A stretch of DNA of 64,000 nt from Blastomussa wellsi (Eukaryota; Cnidaria; Anthozoa; Scleractinia; Plerogyridae). Both the position numbers and the translations under genes were made by a program. The notes beneath the pieces are model-generated. The model was given only the letters and a program-made list of their open reading frames with translations, ran no database searches and was not told the origin of the DNA. Shown piece by piece: positions 47,118 to 60,000 of the stretch. The DNA is taken from the NCBI GenBank assembly GCA_947652115.1, contig OX393563.1, forward strand, positions 3,947,516-4,011,515, given 5' to 3'. The first letter of the stretch is position 1. Every line of letters begins with the position of its first letter.

Positions 47118-47733
47118 ATATATTGGCCCGATATTTCGGTTTGAAAAACAAACCTTCTACGGGGGTTATTGCGTCTATTAATACCAAGCGGCTCAAGTGT
47201 TATTGGGTTGTTTATAAGATGTGCCTCACGTGCTTTTCGTAGGGAGTCACGCTTGATGTGAATGAGTTCCAAGAGAGTTAAAAGAAGATGGTCAATTTAG
47301 TGGCCAGGTTGTAATTGGTTAAAATGTGCTGAAACAGGAGTGGGCCTGATAAGCTGATGGTGATTCTGGATGGAACGGCGATGTTCGCCAAGCGTTCGTG
47401 TAGCTGGCGTTTAGTCTCTCCGATGTACTGTTTTGTGCACTTCTTACATTCAATTAGATAAATTAAATTTTTATATTTACAATTTAAATTGTCATTTATG
47501 CGTCGTTCTTCTTTAGTTGCAGAGAAAGTATTTTTAGTTTGGCCTTCTTGTAAGAACGGGCAGGGTGATGAACAAAATTAGCCACTTTTTGACCTATCCG
47601 GCATAGCTTCCTATTTTATATTTCAAAGCTCTTATATATGTAACGGTCATTTTGTATTTTTGCATTCATTTTCTTTAAGCCCCCGTAGAAGGTTTGTTTT
47701 TCAAACCGAAATATCGCGCTAATATATTGTGGT
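47118..47733 (-). mobile_element. Second Penelope-like remnant with GIY-YIG motif inside inverted repeats
   Basis: 47118-47166 and 47683-47733 are inverted repeats of about 50 bp (CAATATATTGGCCCGATATTTCGG...TTCTACGGGGG). Between them the minus strand reads IYLIECKKCTKQYIGETKRQL, then after a frameshift HRRSIQNHHQLI and IDHLLLTLLELIHIKRDSLR, the usual end of a GIY-YIG-bearing Penelope element of a family different from the 32.6-kb copy. No polymerase. Confidence 0.72.
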
Positions 47734-47889
47734 TTCCCTGTGGTCATTCGTCTCAAACATGACTCCTACGTGACTTGACGCGTGACTGACCCGCCCACAA
47801 AGACCACCACGTGATATCACGACTTGGTTAGCGGTATGTTTGTGAAATGTATGCCCTGGCAGCACGTGACTTGCAAAAATCAAACAAAA

Positions 47890-48045
47890 ATGGCGCTGGA
47901 AGACGATTTAGATGGAGTGCGTGCTGGAAGTCTTTTGTTTTTTCGGCGATGAATGGAGACAACCAAGGTGTTGTCGGGTGGAGCGATGCCTCAGCTATAT
48001 TTCCCTGTAACAAGACTACCAGAGAACGTGCAAGCGGTGCTGTAG
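47890..48045 (+). promoter_or_regulatory. Upstream ORFs in the probable TSC1 leader
   Basis: Two short ORFs precede the TSC1 ATG: 47890-47952 (20 codons, starting in AAAAATGGCG) and 47953-48045 (30 codons, in the TSC1 frame, closed by TAG seven bases before the ATG). A third ATG at 47949 opens a frame to 48134 that overlaps the TSC1 start. Whether they are transcribed depends on the unknown transcription start. Confidence 0.4.
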
Positions 48046-48051
48046 CCGACT

Positions 48052-51000
48052 ATGACCACAGTCGCGGCGGACACTTCGGTGCTACCGAGCTCGACTCAGG
48101 GAGAATTTTCCCTGGGCGATCTCGATGCAGATAACATAAATACTGTAGAAGAAACTAAAGCTCGGATTCAAGGAAACCTTCACTCATCCCGTGATCCAGG
48201 TCTGTTAAATGCTATGGTGGAGTACTACCTGAAAACACGCTCGCCTGCCTGCCTGCAGATATTGAGTAGCATACATGAGGCCCGTGCACAGGTAAGCTGA
48301 TATGCGACAAATTGGTTGTTTGTCAAAGGATACATTGTTCTCTGGTTTAAGATCTGTTCACTGATTGTGCCTGAGTTTTGCGTGTCTTTAATTTTAAGGC
48401 GTTGTTCGAGAAAATGAACGAGTGTCTGAGACACCTACCCTCCCGATTGGACACCTTGTCACTACTGGGACATATCGTGCGAAAACAGGTAAATATCATT
48501 AATATTTACTGGAATTTAATATGCAATCCAACCATCTTATTGCAAAACGTGTTGTAAGCAGAGTGAATTTCGTCTCGGAATCTTAGAACAGCTTTTAAGT
48601 TGTTATTTAAAAAACTAACGAAGTTATTTGAGAATTGAATTTTTACACGTGTTAATTTGTCCCGCTTATTCACCGGATGTGTCTATCACGATTTTTTTGT
48701 TGCCGTTACGCGTTTGTGCAATTTATCACGCTTTTAAAATCCAATTTATCATGCTGGTTTTTCATTGGTCAATTAAATCTTGTGCTTTCTCACCTGATCT
48801 GGTCAATTGTAAAAGTTTAGTGTTCTTTGATACATTTAAGTGTCGCCTGTTTTTCAATTTCATCACATATTCTTGGTCCTCATTTGAATTTTTTGGTTGT
48901 CCTTTTTTCCCCTTTATTAATCTTTTTCCAGAAAGATTGTAATTATTGTTATTTTATCTGCACTTCCTTCAATACTGGAAATTTTCCAAATCAGAACAAG
49001 GGAAGTGAGTGATTGAAAGCTGAATTCTTCTTAGAACAAGGAAAATGATAAAGAGTTTTCACACCTACGTGTACCAACATTGAGAACTGAAAAAAAATCA
49101 ATTTTCATTTGTCAAAAATGTACGCTGGAAAATTAACAGATTTGTAGGAGATTACTGCTCTGTTACTTTCTCTACAGTGGTTACATACTTTTATGATTTA
49201 TCTAAAGATGCAAAACTTAGAACGACCCTTGTACAGTGTAATAAACAATACCACAATATTACGCAATTTGCTTTTTTTAATGATCGTGCACTGGTGTTTC
49301 TCCACAGTCTTGAAAGACTAGTAAGAACCGTTTTGTACAGTGTAATAAACAGTAGCACACATGAAAGTACATTTTGATAGCATAATTGAATAATTACATT
49401 CTCACACACAACTGGGAGTTGTTATGCCAAGCTGAACCCACATAGCAAGAAAACTAAATAATTTAATAATTACATTACACATGAAACTTGGCTTAGATCT
49501 TGGGATTATTAATACCTAAATTATTTTTGGAGAGTGTTAAAATCAGTCAATATTTTTTTGACTTTGTACTCAAAACATTCAAGACCAGTGGCATCGTACA
49601 TCAAGGCTATGCTCCAAGAAAAATTGCAAGGAGCCTGAAGGTTCCAACCTTTGAGATCCAGGGTGTCCAACACTAAAGTGCTGTATATATGAAGTTTATC
49701 TGGTTGCCCAAAGGCACCTGGGCACCCTCAGAGCACAGGCCTGAGTATACAGTCTGTAGTAGAGGAGTAAAGATCCTGTCCAGTTTATTGGGCTAGTCAT
49801 ATAAATCAGAGTGGATGTTTTTTTCAGCCTTCCTGGTTGTACAAGATCATAAGGACACCGTTGTTTGAAAATCTCCTGAAATGTATGAAGGTACAGAATA
49901 ATATATAGACATTTGAATGTAATCATACAAAAATTAATAATTACTACTAATAATTAATTTTCTGGATATTGTAGGTTTACAGTGTATGAGAGCTGCTACA
50001 GTATTGCTTTGCTCTCACCTTTACCTGTGAGAACAACAACAGGGTTTTTCATATCATTCACTTATTCACTTGAACTGGACCATTAGGCTCACTTTTCTTT
50101 GTGTGCAAGGAAATTTTGCAACTCTAAAAACTGATATAAACTAGCATGAACAGCTGAAATATAATTTGTTTGTCCATGTAGGGTGATACAAATGTAGTGG
50201 TTTTAACAAGCGGCATTCTGACCATCACAACTCTGTTACCATTGGTTCCTGCCTCCATTGGCCACTGCTTGCAAGACCTGTTTGAGATATTTTCCCGACT
50301 GTCCTCTTTCAGAGCTCGTCGGCCAGGTATGTTGAGTATAAATTGGTGGAAAATTTTAGAAAATAAGATTTGAGGAGTTTTGTAGGTATTTTAGTATTCT
50401 GGTTAGCCTAACTAGCTAGCACTCTGGTTGGGTCAGCCTAAATTAGCTTTAAGCTGGTTATGGTTAGCCTTTATATTATAATTTAGGATTTAGCGATTTG
50501 TAGCCATAAAAATTAGAAACCTGGCAGCTGGTGTCTGTCATAAAATGGGGTTGTTTCAAGTCGTCTTAAGGTCAGATTTAACGTAGAAAATAGAAGGTAA
50601 GTGTGACTCGTACTTTGCATATGTAAATTTTTTATGAATTCTTGCAGAACAAAACCTCCAGTAGACCGATAAGTGCCAACCTTAAAGTGCACAACCCCAA
50701 AATATTTTTTTCGCTAAAAAAACTTTTGCACCAGTCCAAAACGTATTGCACCTTTTGTTTCTCCTTTTCAGCAAATTCTGACTATTTATAGCATTCAAAA
50801 GATACAAAAATTGTGCATCATTTGTTCCAAGAACGAGTCATAAGGGGTTTGGGTCTATTCCTGATATGACGTCACAAACTGATTCGCATCTCATCAAGTC
50901 TTTGTAAAAATGCATGCAAATCAGTTTGTGACGTCATATCAAGAATAGACCCAAGCCCCTTATGACTCGGTCGTGGAACAAATGATCCACAAGTTTTCGT

Positions 51001-54000
51001 AACTTTTGAATGCTACAAATAGTCGGAATTTGGTAAAAAGGAGAAACAAAAGGTGCGATGCGTTTTGAAAAAGTGCAAAGGTTTATTTTAGTGAAAAAAA
51101 TATTTTGGGGTTAGGTGCACTTTAAACAGACTTGTTAGATGGTATGGTTAATATTCAAATAACCCTGGTAAATATGAACCAATCTTTTTTAATATGATTG
51201 ATTAGTATGTGATATATTTTCCTTCCCAGGCAATGCTCCTGAAGTGTACCTTCTTCACCTTCATGTTGCAGTGTATATGTTTTTCCATCGGCTCTATGCT
51301 ATGTATCCTAATAACTTCTTGGCATACCTAAAATCACAGTATAGTGAGCCTTCTAAACAGAGCATCTTTCAGAATACTATCAAGGTGAGATGTTTTGAAT
51401 TATTTTATAATTGCGTTTTCCTTGCTTTCTAAACTTAATTATAATTACAACAGCAAAAATTTGAAAGGAAATGGGAATGTGTATATGTATGTTGCAGGCC
51501 AAATTGTTTTTCTGCTCCCAACCTAGGTTAATCTGTTGCAACGTGAAGATCACAATTTACAGTGCAATACAATGCAATTACACTGTCTATTACATGACAT
51601 TGTAGACACAAGGTAGAAATGTAAAAATCTAAAAAATACAGACAAGAAATGATAGATAAAAAATAACTAAAGATAATTAAAATCAGTGGAACTAAAATAA
51701 ACTAAACTGAAGTAAACTAAACTAATACTAAAACTCTAAGGTATTAGACCTCCCTTTGTTTGTATCTTCAGATTGAATCTAGGTTGGAACAGATTTAACC
51801 TGAACAGAAAATACTTGAATGCTATTTGAATTTGAGTTTCTGAAGGGCAACTGATTTTTATATAAGTTGTGGATACCAAATTATAACTAACGAGAAAAAT
51901 TAGTTAAGGTAATTAGGTTGTATCCATTCTGGGTGCCTGGAATTAAATTAAGCTTTAACTGACCACTATGCATTGTGTGCATTTGTTATTGTTTTGATGA
52001 ATGTAGGATCGAGGCACCATTGTCAGATAGACACTTTTCGACCCTCATAGAAGTGATGGTGACTGCAAGTTGACACGTGCAATGCGTACTGGTCCATCGT
52101 GGCTCTTTAACTTGATAGTCTATTAACTCCAACTTGCGATTCAGTGGCTTTTAAAATTTATATGAATTTATCTAGTGCTGTCTTCTCAATCCTGGCTAAA
52201 ATACTCTGGACAGAACTTATGTACACACCTTTTTTTTTTTACATATTTCAGCCTATGACAGAGCACGTGCGACTTCATCCATGTTTTGTAACAGAAACAG
52301 TACACTCTGAAACAGAAAAACACAGGTCAGTCAGTTGGGCAATTACATATCATTAGCAGTGTTTTAAATGATCTTCAGATTATTTAATTTGTAGTCCTTC
52401 TTGATTGTTGTGCATTGTATTGTAATGATTAATTTATTAATTGGCCATCTGAAGTCAACAAAATTTCTGCTTTTTGCATTATTTTGGGCAAAATAAATAT
52501 CCTTTTCCTGATTGCATTTATTTAATTTAACTTCAGATGGAGACAGAAAGAGCCACATGACATTGTAATAGAGTGCATGAAGCTTTCGCTGGACCCAATT
52601 GACAGAATGCAAGAAAAAGGAAGTTTTATGTCGTCTTGGACATCCAAGCAGAATTGTCAGGATCTTTTTGCTGATAAATCCATTAGTTCCATACTGACGG
52701 CATCATGTGATAGTCACGGACCAGAAATGACTAGAGTAAAAGAACGACGCATGTCTGATTCAGCTACGCAGACTGGTAAATCTCTGCAAAGTGGCGATAG
52801 TGGCACCGATTCCTGCAGTTTGCCAGTCATTTCTTCTGATGAGATCACTTTAGGGTGGAGTCCTTCAGATGTTTGTAGGCTTAGCACACCACCATCATCG
52901 CAGATGTCCCCGGCAACAAGCAACCCAGATCTTCTATCCTCAATTAATATTCAATCCCATTGTAGCACTCCTGGAGTAATGTACTCGCCAGGCCAGTCTC
53001 CAACAACATCACTGGGTGGTGACATTGCCTATCAGCATGGGAATTCAAGCTCGCCCTTGGTTTCGGGGAGTAGAGGGAAGAGTGGTTTAACAGGATTGAC
53101 ACATAGTGGCAGGGGGACCCCAGTTAGGGGAGGGAAGGCTTCCAGTCACGAGGGGCAGTTAACAAGAGCTTTGTATTCAGCATTATCACAGCACTGTTCT
53201 GAGTCGGCCCCTGCAGTAATTACTGGACATCAAACATCAACACCAAAAGAACGAGTAAAATGTGATGAAGAAACACATGAAGGCGTGTCGTATAATAGAC
53301 ACGATTCATTGACTTTCCCGTCTAATAGTGCACTGCGTATATCTGGAGTGCAAGGGGAAGTAACTAAGGAAACTCTTGCAGGCACTACTACAGAACAATT
53401 TGATAGTGGCAATTTTAATGTTTCTCCCAAAGAAGAATATAGAGACTTCAGTAGACAGGAGAATTTTGTTTCAGAAATTGGTGAACATGATTCAGTTGAA
53501 TCACATGAGGATGTAATTAGTTCAGATTTTGTGGCTGATTGTTTGACCCCTGTAGGTGGTCAGTCACTGGACGCAGTGACATTATCGAACACACCCAGTG
53601 ATATTTCATTAGATGAACCTGCCACAGCTTGTACCTCCAGAGAAGCTGAGGAATCAGGCATATCTCAACCTTGCTACGATTTTGATAGCTCTTTGCTGAG
53701 TAAAAAGCTTTCTGAACAACCTGCAGGTGCAGAGTTTGACAAAGAGCACAATTTGCCAGAAGTGAATAAAAGTGAAACTAGTTTAGCGTCCTACGAAGCT
53801 TCGTCAGAATTCTCCAAATTTCACAGTACAACTCCTGTCGTGCAGCAGAACCATCATTCCTCGCACAATTGTGACTTGATTGCAGCATTTCCTCAGCTGG
53901 TGCCCTTACTCAGAAGTGAGCAGGAACACAGTGGACACAGTCCCCTGGGAGATGGTGATGATGCGGCATTGTTAACACCTCAACAGCAGTTTTGTGGAGC

Positions 54001-57000
54001 AAGTCCGGTGGAAATTCTTGATAATTACCTGAAGACAGGCAATAGTATTCACTATGGTGAACTTTCAAGGTAAGATTATATTTTCTTCTGCTAAAATGCA
54101 CAGCCATTGCATACCCCTTGTCACTCCTGGAAGAAACCTCAACAGCAGTTTTGTGGAGCAAGTCCGGTGGAAATTCTTGATAATTACCTGAAGACAGGCA
54201 ATAGTATTCACTATGGTGAACTTTCAAGGTAAGATTATATTTTCTTCTGCTAAAATGCACAGCCATTGCATACCCCTGGTCACTCCTGGAAGAAACCCCA
54301 AGGGCTTGCAGATGCTTCCCTCTCCTGTAAACAGCTGCATCGTGCTGTATGGAAGATAGGTACCTGGTATATCCGGGGGCCTACAGTGTAACCAGCTGGC
54401 CCCTAGACAGTATAATGCTCCCACTGCTGACATTCCCACATTTAACAGCATTTAAATGCTCTCATCCTTATGGCCATGCACACAAAACAGTTGCTCCCAT
54501 GGAATTAAAATATAATTCCTACAAAGAGCTTAACAACAGGTCAGACTTATTATTATCACAGTTTCTATGCTAAATTTTTCTTTGACTTCATCAGCAAGAA
54601 CAAGATAGTCTTACTTTCTACTCCCCCTGGATGGGATGCTAGTCCATCACAGGTCACTCCCAAGCATTCTGTTAGGTTGCTTCAACAATTCACTGATCCC
54701 CATAATTTATACACCTAGGTGAAGAGAGGCACTGTGAGAGTAAAGTGTCTTGCCCAAGAACGCAACGCAGTGCCCTGGCCAGGGCTTGAACCTGGACTGT
54801 CCGATCCGGAATCCAGCGCACTAACAATTAGCCCACTGCGCCTCCCACACTTTATGAATTGGCAGAAAGTAGTTCCTGTTTTTCATCACCTTCATGGTGA
54901 TTTCTGCCTGCTACGTTTTGAGACATTTGATTAATACGATATGTCTCAAAAGGTACATGTTGTGACATGTTAGTTCTGCTCTTGGCATTTTTAATTTAGC
55001 AATTTACTTCAACGTGTACTAAGATGCTTGAAATTTGTCCTAGCCAAAATGGCAGCTGAAAGCCCCAAACCTACTACATGTAAACATTTAACAAAATTTT
55101 ACTGGTGTGTGGCTGGTTGGCTACTGTTAGTCTCAACCCCCTTCCTCTCTCCGAATTCCTCATAGAGAACACTGAAAAAACGAGTTTCATTGTACGGTGT
55201 TCTAATTCAATCTGCAGGATTCCTCTTGTTAGTCAAAGTGGTACCATGTGGACACATTTTGGAGGTATTGTGTGCTCTGTTTTCTGGCTTATTGTGAAGT
55301 GGGTATGAAATTTTGTAAACCAGCAGTCTGACAATGTGCACAAAAGGAAAACATCTAACATCTGCGTCATTCACGAGTAAGTCACATAAACTTTGATGGG
55401 TTCTTTCTTGCTGTTTTCCTACTTTTTGCACAAAAGAGATTCAAAACACAAAAGAGGTTCACCCAAGAGGTTCTAAAAATCTTACTAACCTCGGAATTTG
55501 TTATTGATGCGATTAATTGGCAATAGGACTTCTTCTCGTACAATTCAGGGGAAATCATACTCATAATTTGAAATTACTCACCTGATTACTCCCTGAATTG
55601 TACAGTACTCCACTCAGCCATATTACTATAATTACATATTATACTATGAACAAATTAATCAAGGACATTATTAATTATTTTCTTAGGCGAGCCTCCAGTT
55701 GATGAAGTGGAGATTTTGAGAGGACAGGTCAAGTTACTTCATAACCAGCTACTGTTTGAACGGCATAAGTGTGATCTGCACGCTATCCGTAACAGAAGAC
55801 TTATAGGCAAGACATTCAAAGCTGTACAATATCAAGAAGAGCTTCAGGCCACTGTAAGTCTGTGATCAACAGCTAAGTTCTCTGTACAGTGTCAATACAT
55901 CATTTGTTAAGCAGACAGGTGATGCGAATACAGAAAACCATCAACCAACCAAACGTGCGAGCCATACTGGGAGACTAGAGGCCCAGTGCCAGAACCATCA
56001 TGAGCAAACGTTGTGAATAAAAGATTTATAACACAAATGTCTACCTACATTGTAATAATGTCTACCCTGGGTGCTAGAGGGTTTTCTTGCGGTGAAATTG
56101 CTATCAGTGTGCGACGAAGCTGTGGTTGTTTCATGCTTTGCCGCTCTCTGATAGTGGCTTTGCCCCGAAACGTGGCACCCAGGGGACCTAATGTCTGGTT
56201 GACAAACCAATACAAGTTACATCAGGGTTGCCACGGTCAGGGAAAAGTAAGGGAAAAACAAAAATTTTTCAAGGTCAGGGAACAGTTAGGGAATTTTGTA
56301 AAAGGTCAGGGAAATGTTAGATGTTTGGTAAAGTCAGTGAAATGCAGGGAATTTTATTTCCTTTTAGTAAAACACAGTGTAACATGATTGACTTTGATAC
56401 TGTTTGAGTGGCAAGTCAGAAGCAGTAGTTTTCTTTAATTTTATTTATCTAATCTAAGGTCAGGGAAAATTGTTCGAAGGTCAGTGAAAAATCAGGAAAA
56501 AGTCAGGGAACGTTTTAGTTTCTGATAAGTGGGAACCCTTTACATGTACAAGAGGGTTTTTCATGCAAGTCAAGTTTATTTTTTCTTTGTAATCCATTGT
56601 AACCAATGCAACAGTTGCATTTGGGATCACTCGGGACAACACCCAGTCCTATACTGTCCGTAGAAAATATTGGACCAGCAATGACAGTGCATTCTTATAG
56701 GCCAGGTGCTCTCACTGCCATAAATGTGTAATGGATGATTGTATTGTCTTGACATGATTTATTTTTTCTCTGTTTACTTCTTTCTGTGTAAGAGATGACT
56801 TGTAAATCATACAATGTATGTTAAGGTCAGAGCTACTGTACAATATTTCAAATCAATGACTTTAACAGTGCAAATGCCAACTAGATTACCACAAACCATT
56901 GTGCTTAAAATTAATTATTTTAATTTTAATATTATTCTGCTTGCTCTGTGACAATTTAGAAAGATCAGCTGAGACTACAGGAAGATAAAATGAGGGAGCT

Positions 57001-60000
57001 GACTGATGCACTTAACAAGCAAGTCGAAGAAAACAGGTTAGGCATTAAAAAAATCAGTAAAATAATTAATACTTCGTTCCACTTTTTAAGTATTGGAAAC
57101 TGAACTTGGAGTTGAATATTGGAAAACAGAGAACAAATCCAGACACATGTAGAGCTGCAGAATGAAGCATCAGGAGTCTCCAAATCCAGCATCCTCAATC
57201 ACTAAGCCACATCACATGCCAATTTTTCTTGCAAGAGAAAAATTCTGTTAGTACGTTTGTTGTGTACGTTGTAGATGTAAACTTTCTCACTTTATGTTAT
57301 GATTACTAGCACTCTATTGATGTTTTGGCACTTCCTTGTACAGGAGAAACAGAGAAATTGCTTCTAGTTGGGATCAACAGCAAAGGCTACAACTGAGGTG
57401 AGATTTTCAGGTGTTTCTTTTGAGAGGTGTGGTGGCCTAATGGTTAGTGTGCTGGACTCCGGATTGGACGGTCTAGGTTCGAGCCATGGCCAGGACACTG
57501 TGTTGTGTTCTTGGGCAAGACACTTTACTCTCACAGTACCTCTCTCCACCCATGCCAGGTGAATAAAATATGGGTACCGAAGAAATAATGCTGGGGGTAA
57601 CCCTGCGATGGACTAGCATCCCATCCAGGGGAGAGTAGAAATATTCCTAGGTGCTTATGCTGCAGAAACCAGGATAAGCTCCGGCAGTATGGGCCACTAG
57701 GCACAAGGCTTTACATATCAGAACAAATACGCTTATAACAACCAAGCAGCAAGCAAGTTGTGGGCTTAAGCATTTATGTACATGTTGAATAATGTGTAAT
57801 TTGTTTCTATTTTTGTCCTTCAGGGGTTTATTTAATGAAAACAACCAGTTGAGATACACTCAAAAGGAACATCTGGAGAAGCTTGAAGCACAGCAGAAAG
57901 AGTTTGATACCAAACAGACAGTACGTAATGTACAATATCTCAGGAGGTGTGGTGAACTGTTGGCTGGTGCGTTAGAGTCCAGATCAGGCAATCTGGGTTC
58001 AACCCGTGGTCAAAATCACTGCACTGTGCTCTGAAGCACTTTACTCTAATAGTGCCTCTCATTAAGTGCTGGGGTAACCCTGTGATGGACTACCATCCAT
58101 TCCAGGGCAGAGTAGAAATACTCTCAGTCGCTTAATGCTTAACTCTGACCTGATTGGCCACTAGGCTGTATGCAGCCTTTGCCACTGGAAGCTTGAAGCT
58201 AAGCAGAAAGAGTTTGATGCCAAGTAGACAGCAAGTAATGTGCAATATATCAGTTAAAGTTTTATGTATAATTATCCTTTGAGCTACAAAATGTTAACCC
58301 GCTGGTTTATCTATGTGTAAATTCCAGGAGGTTAACCAAGTCAGGGCAAGAGTATTCACATTGGAAAATGAGTTGGATCGACTTAAAGTGGAAGTGTCAG
58401 AAAAGGACCAACTATCAGAGCAGGTAAATCCTGATTTCACATTTGTTGTGGCATTTCCATATTAAGGGCTCATAATGACCGGTTTGTAAGAAACTCCTTT
58501 CCACTTTTTTTCCGTTAATGAAGTCTCTAAGTTCTGTTCATGAAGTACTGAACATATTTTTACTCTGTTCAGGTGGATCACCTTGTCAAGGAACTTCTTA
58601 TCATGGGTGAATTGAACCAACAACACAAAGACACAATTCAGAAACTGACTCTGGCTGAGGGACAAAATCCTGAGAGCAACATGCAGTTACATGGTTGCCA
58701 CAGAGAATTGGCAGGTAATGACACTCTAGACTTTCTCATACTCTCTGCTGCAACATTACATGGAACTCTTAAATATTGCTTTCCTTACATCTCATGAGTT
58801 TTCCCACCCTTGGGATTGTTAACTAAGTGTTATATTTATTCTGGGAAAAAATGTTTACATGGCCAAGGGTCACTGTCATGAAGATTTTTCAGCTTTTATA
58901 ATGATACGGCACCAAGACTTTGACTGAAGTAGTGTCTATCATACAGGAAATGACACCTAGAATATCAAGGAAGTAAATTATTGAAAGAAGTGGGAACCAT
59001 AGTTAGTTTTGAGCAATTTTTGGAGCAACAAGGGGAGAACTTAAAAAAAGTTAGGCTGACTTTTTCAAGTTGAGATCCAATGCTCCTGGCAGTATCACAG
59101 TGACATCGCTCCTTTCATACGTTTAGCTTCATTACACTGATAGCAATTTTTAACAAGACTTGACCACGATTTGTAGAGTTCCAGTGGTGTAAATATGTTT
59201 TTGGGGTCTTCAATTTTTTAAGTAATTCTTACGACAGTGTCCCTTTAATGCATGTTTAGTTTCAATCTTTTCAGGTCAGGTATTAAGAATTGAACTGTGG
59301 CAGTCTTATAAATGTACCACTCTTGTGGTTGATAGTATCGTTTGCTACCATTACTGGTTACCATAACTTCAGAAATTCTCACGCGCTCATTGGCTAATGT
59401 TCGCGGTTGAAAAATTAATCGAAACGCAAAAGGGCAAAAGCCTGGGTTCTAGGTTGCATGCGCATTGAAAACTTCAAAAACAGCTTCAATCGCTCAAACT
59501 GTACTTTATAATAATTATAGTCTTTGGTGCTGTTAGTTCTCAGAAATATTAAAGCAAAAAATTACATCGAAAGGGACTCCTTTAAAGGGGAAATCATAAA
59601 ATTTGTTTTCAAGATTAATATGGATCGGGATTGAATTAATCTGTGAAGGGAAAACTCCAAAGTTTGACATGAAACTCGTTGAAGGGATCGTTTAGTTTTG
59701 CCGTGTACTGCCGAGGCACAGCGAGTGGACAGAACTTTGTATTTAATTCATCTGGTTTTGGAGAATTTCCGAATGGAATAAAGGTTAGTTGTTAAAATTC
59801 TGTTTCTACAGTTTGGCTTTGAGTTACTTTATGTAATTTGAAGTTTGTAGTTCTGTAAGTTTCGAATCGGTTTGCTCGCACCTTTACTCCGCGAAAGTAA
59901 GTCTTCGTGTAATCATTTTGGCTTTGTTTTGTTATGGTAAAAAACAAATAGGCGTGAGCTTGTTGTGGTATGTCCTCTAATCGACCACTTATTTCTTCAT

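Noticed and set aside
49159..49380. Possible TSC1 exon after CTCTACAG at 49159
   Set aside because: The frame opens with WLHTFM but has no hamartin similarity; exon 49828-49890 (PSWLYKI) fits the family and phase.
53910..54266. 118-residue minus-strand frame with a repeated peptide
   Set aside because: Antisense shadow of TSC1 exon 7 and its 159-bp tandem duplication.
57421..57510. Functional tRNA gene
   Set aside because: A and B boxes are present, but there is no acceptor-stem pairing and the sequence continues into a SINE body shared by four copies.
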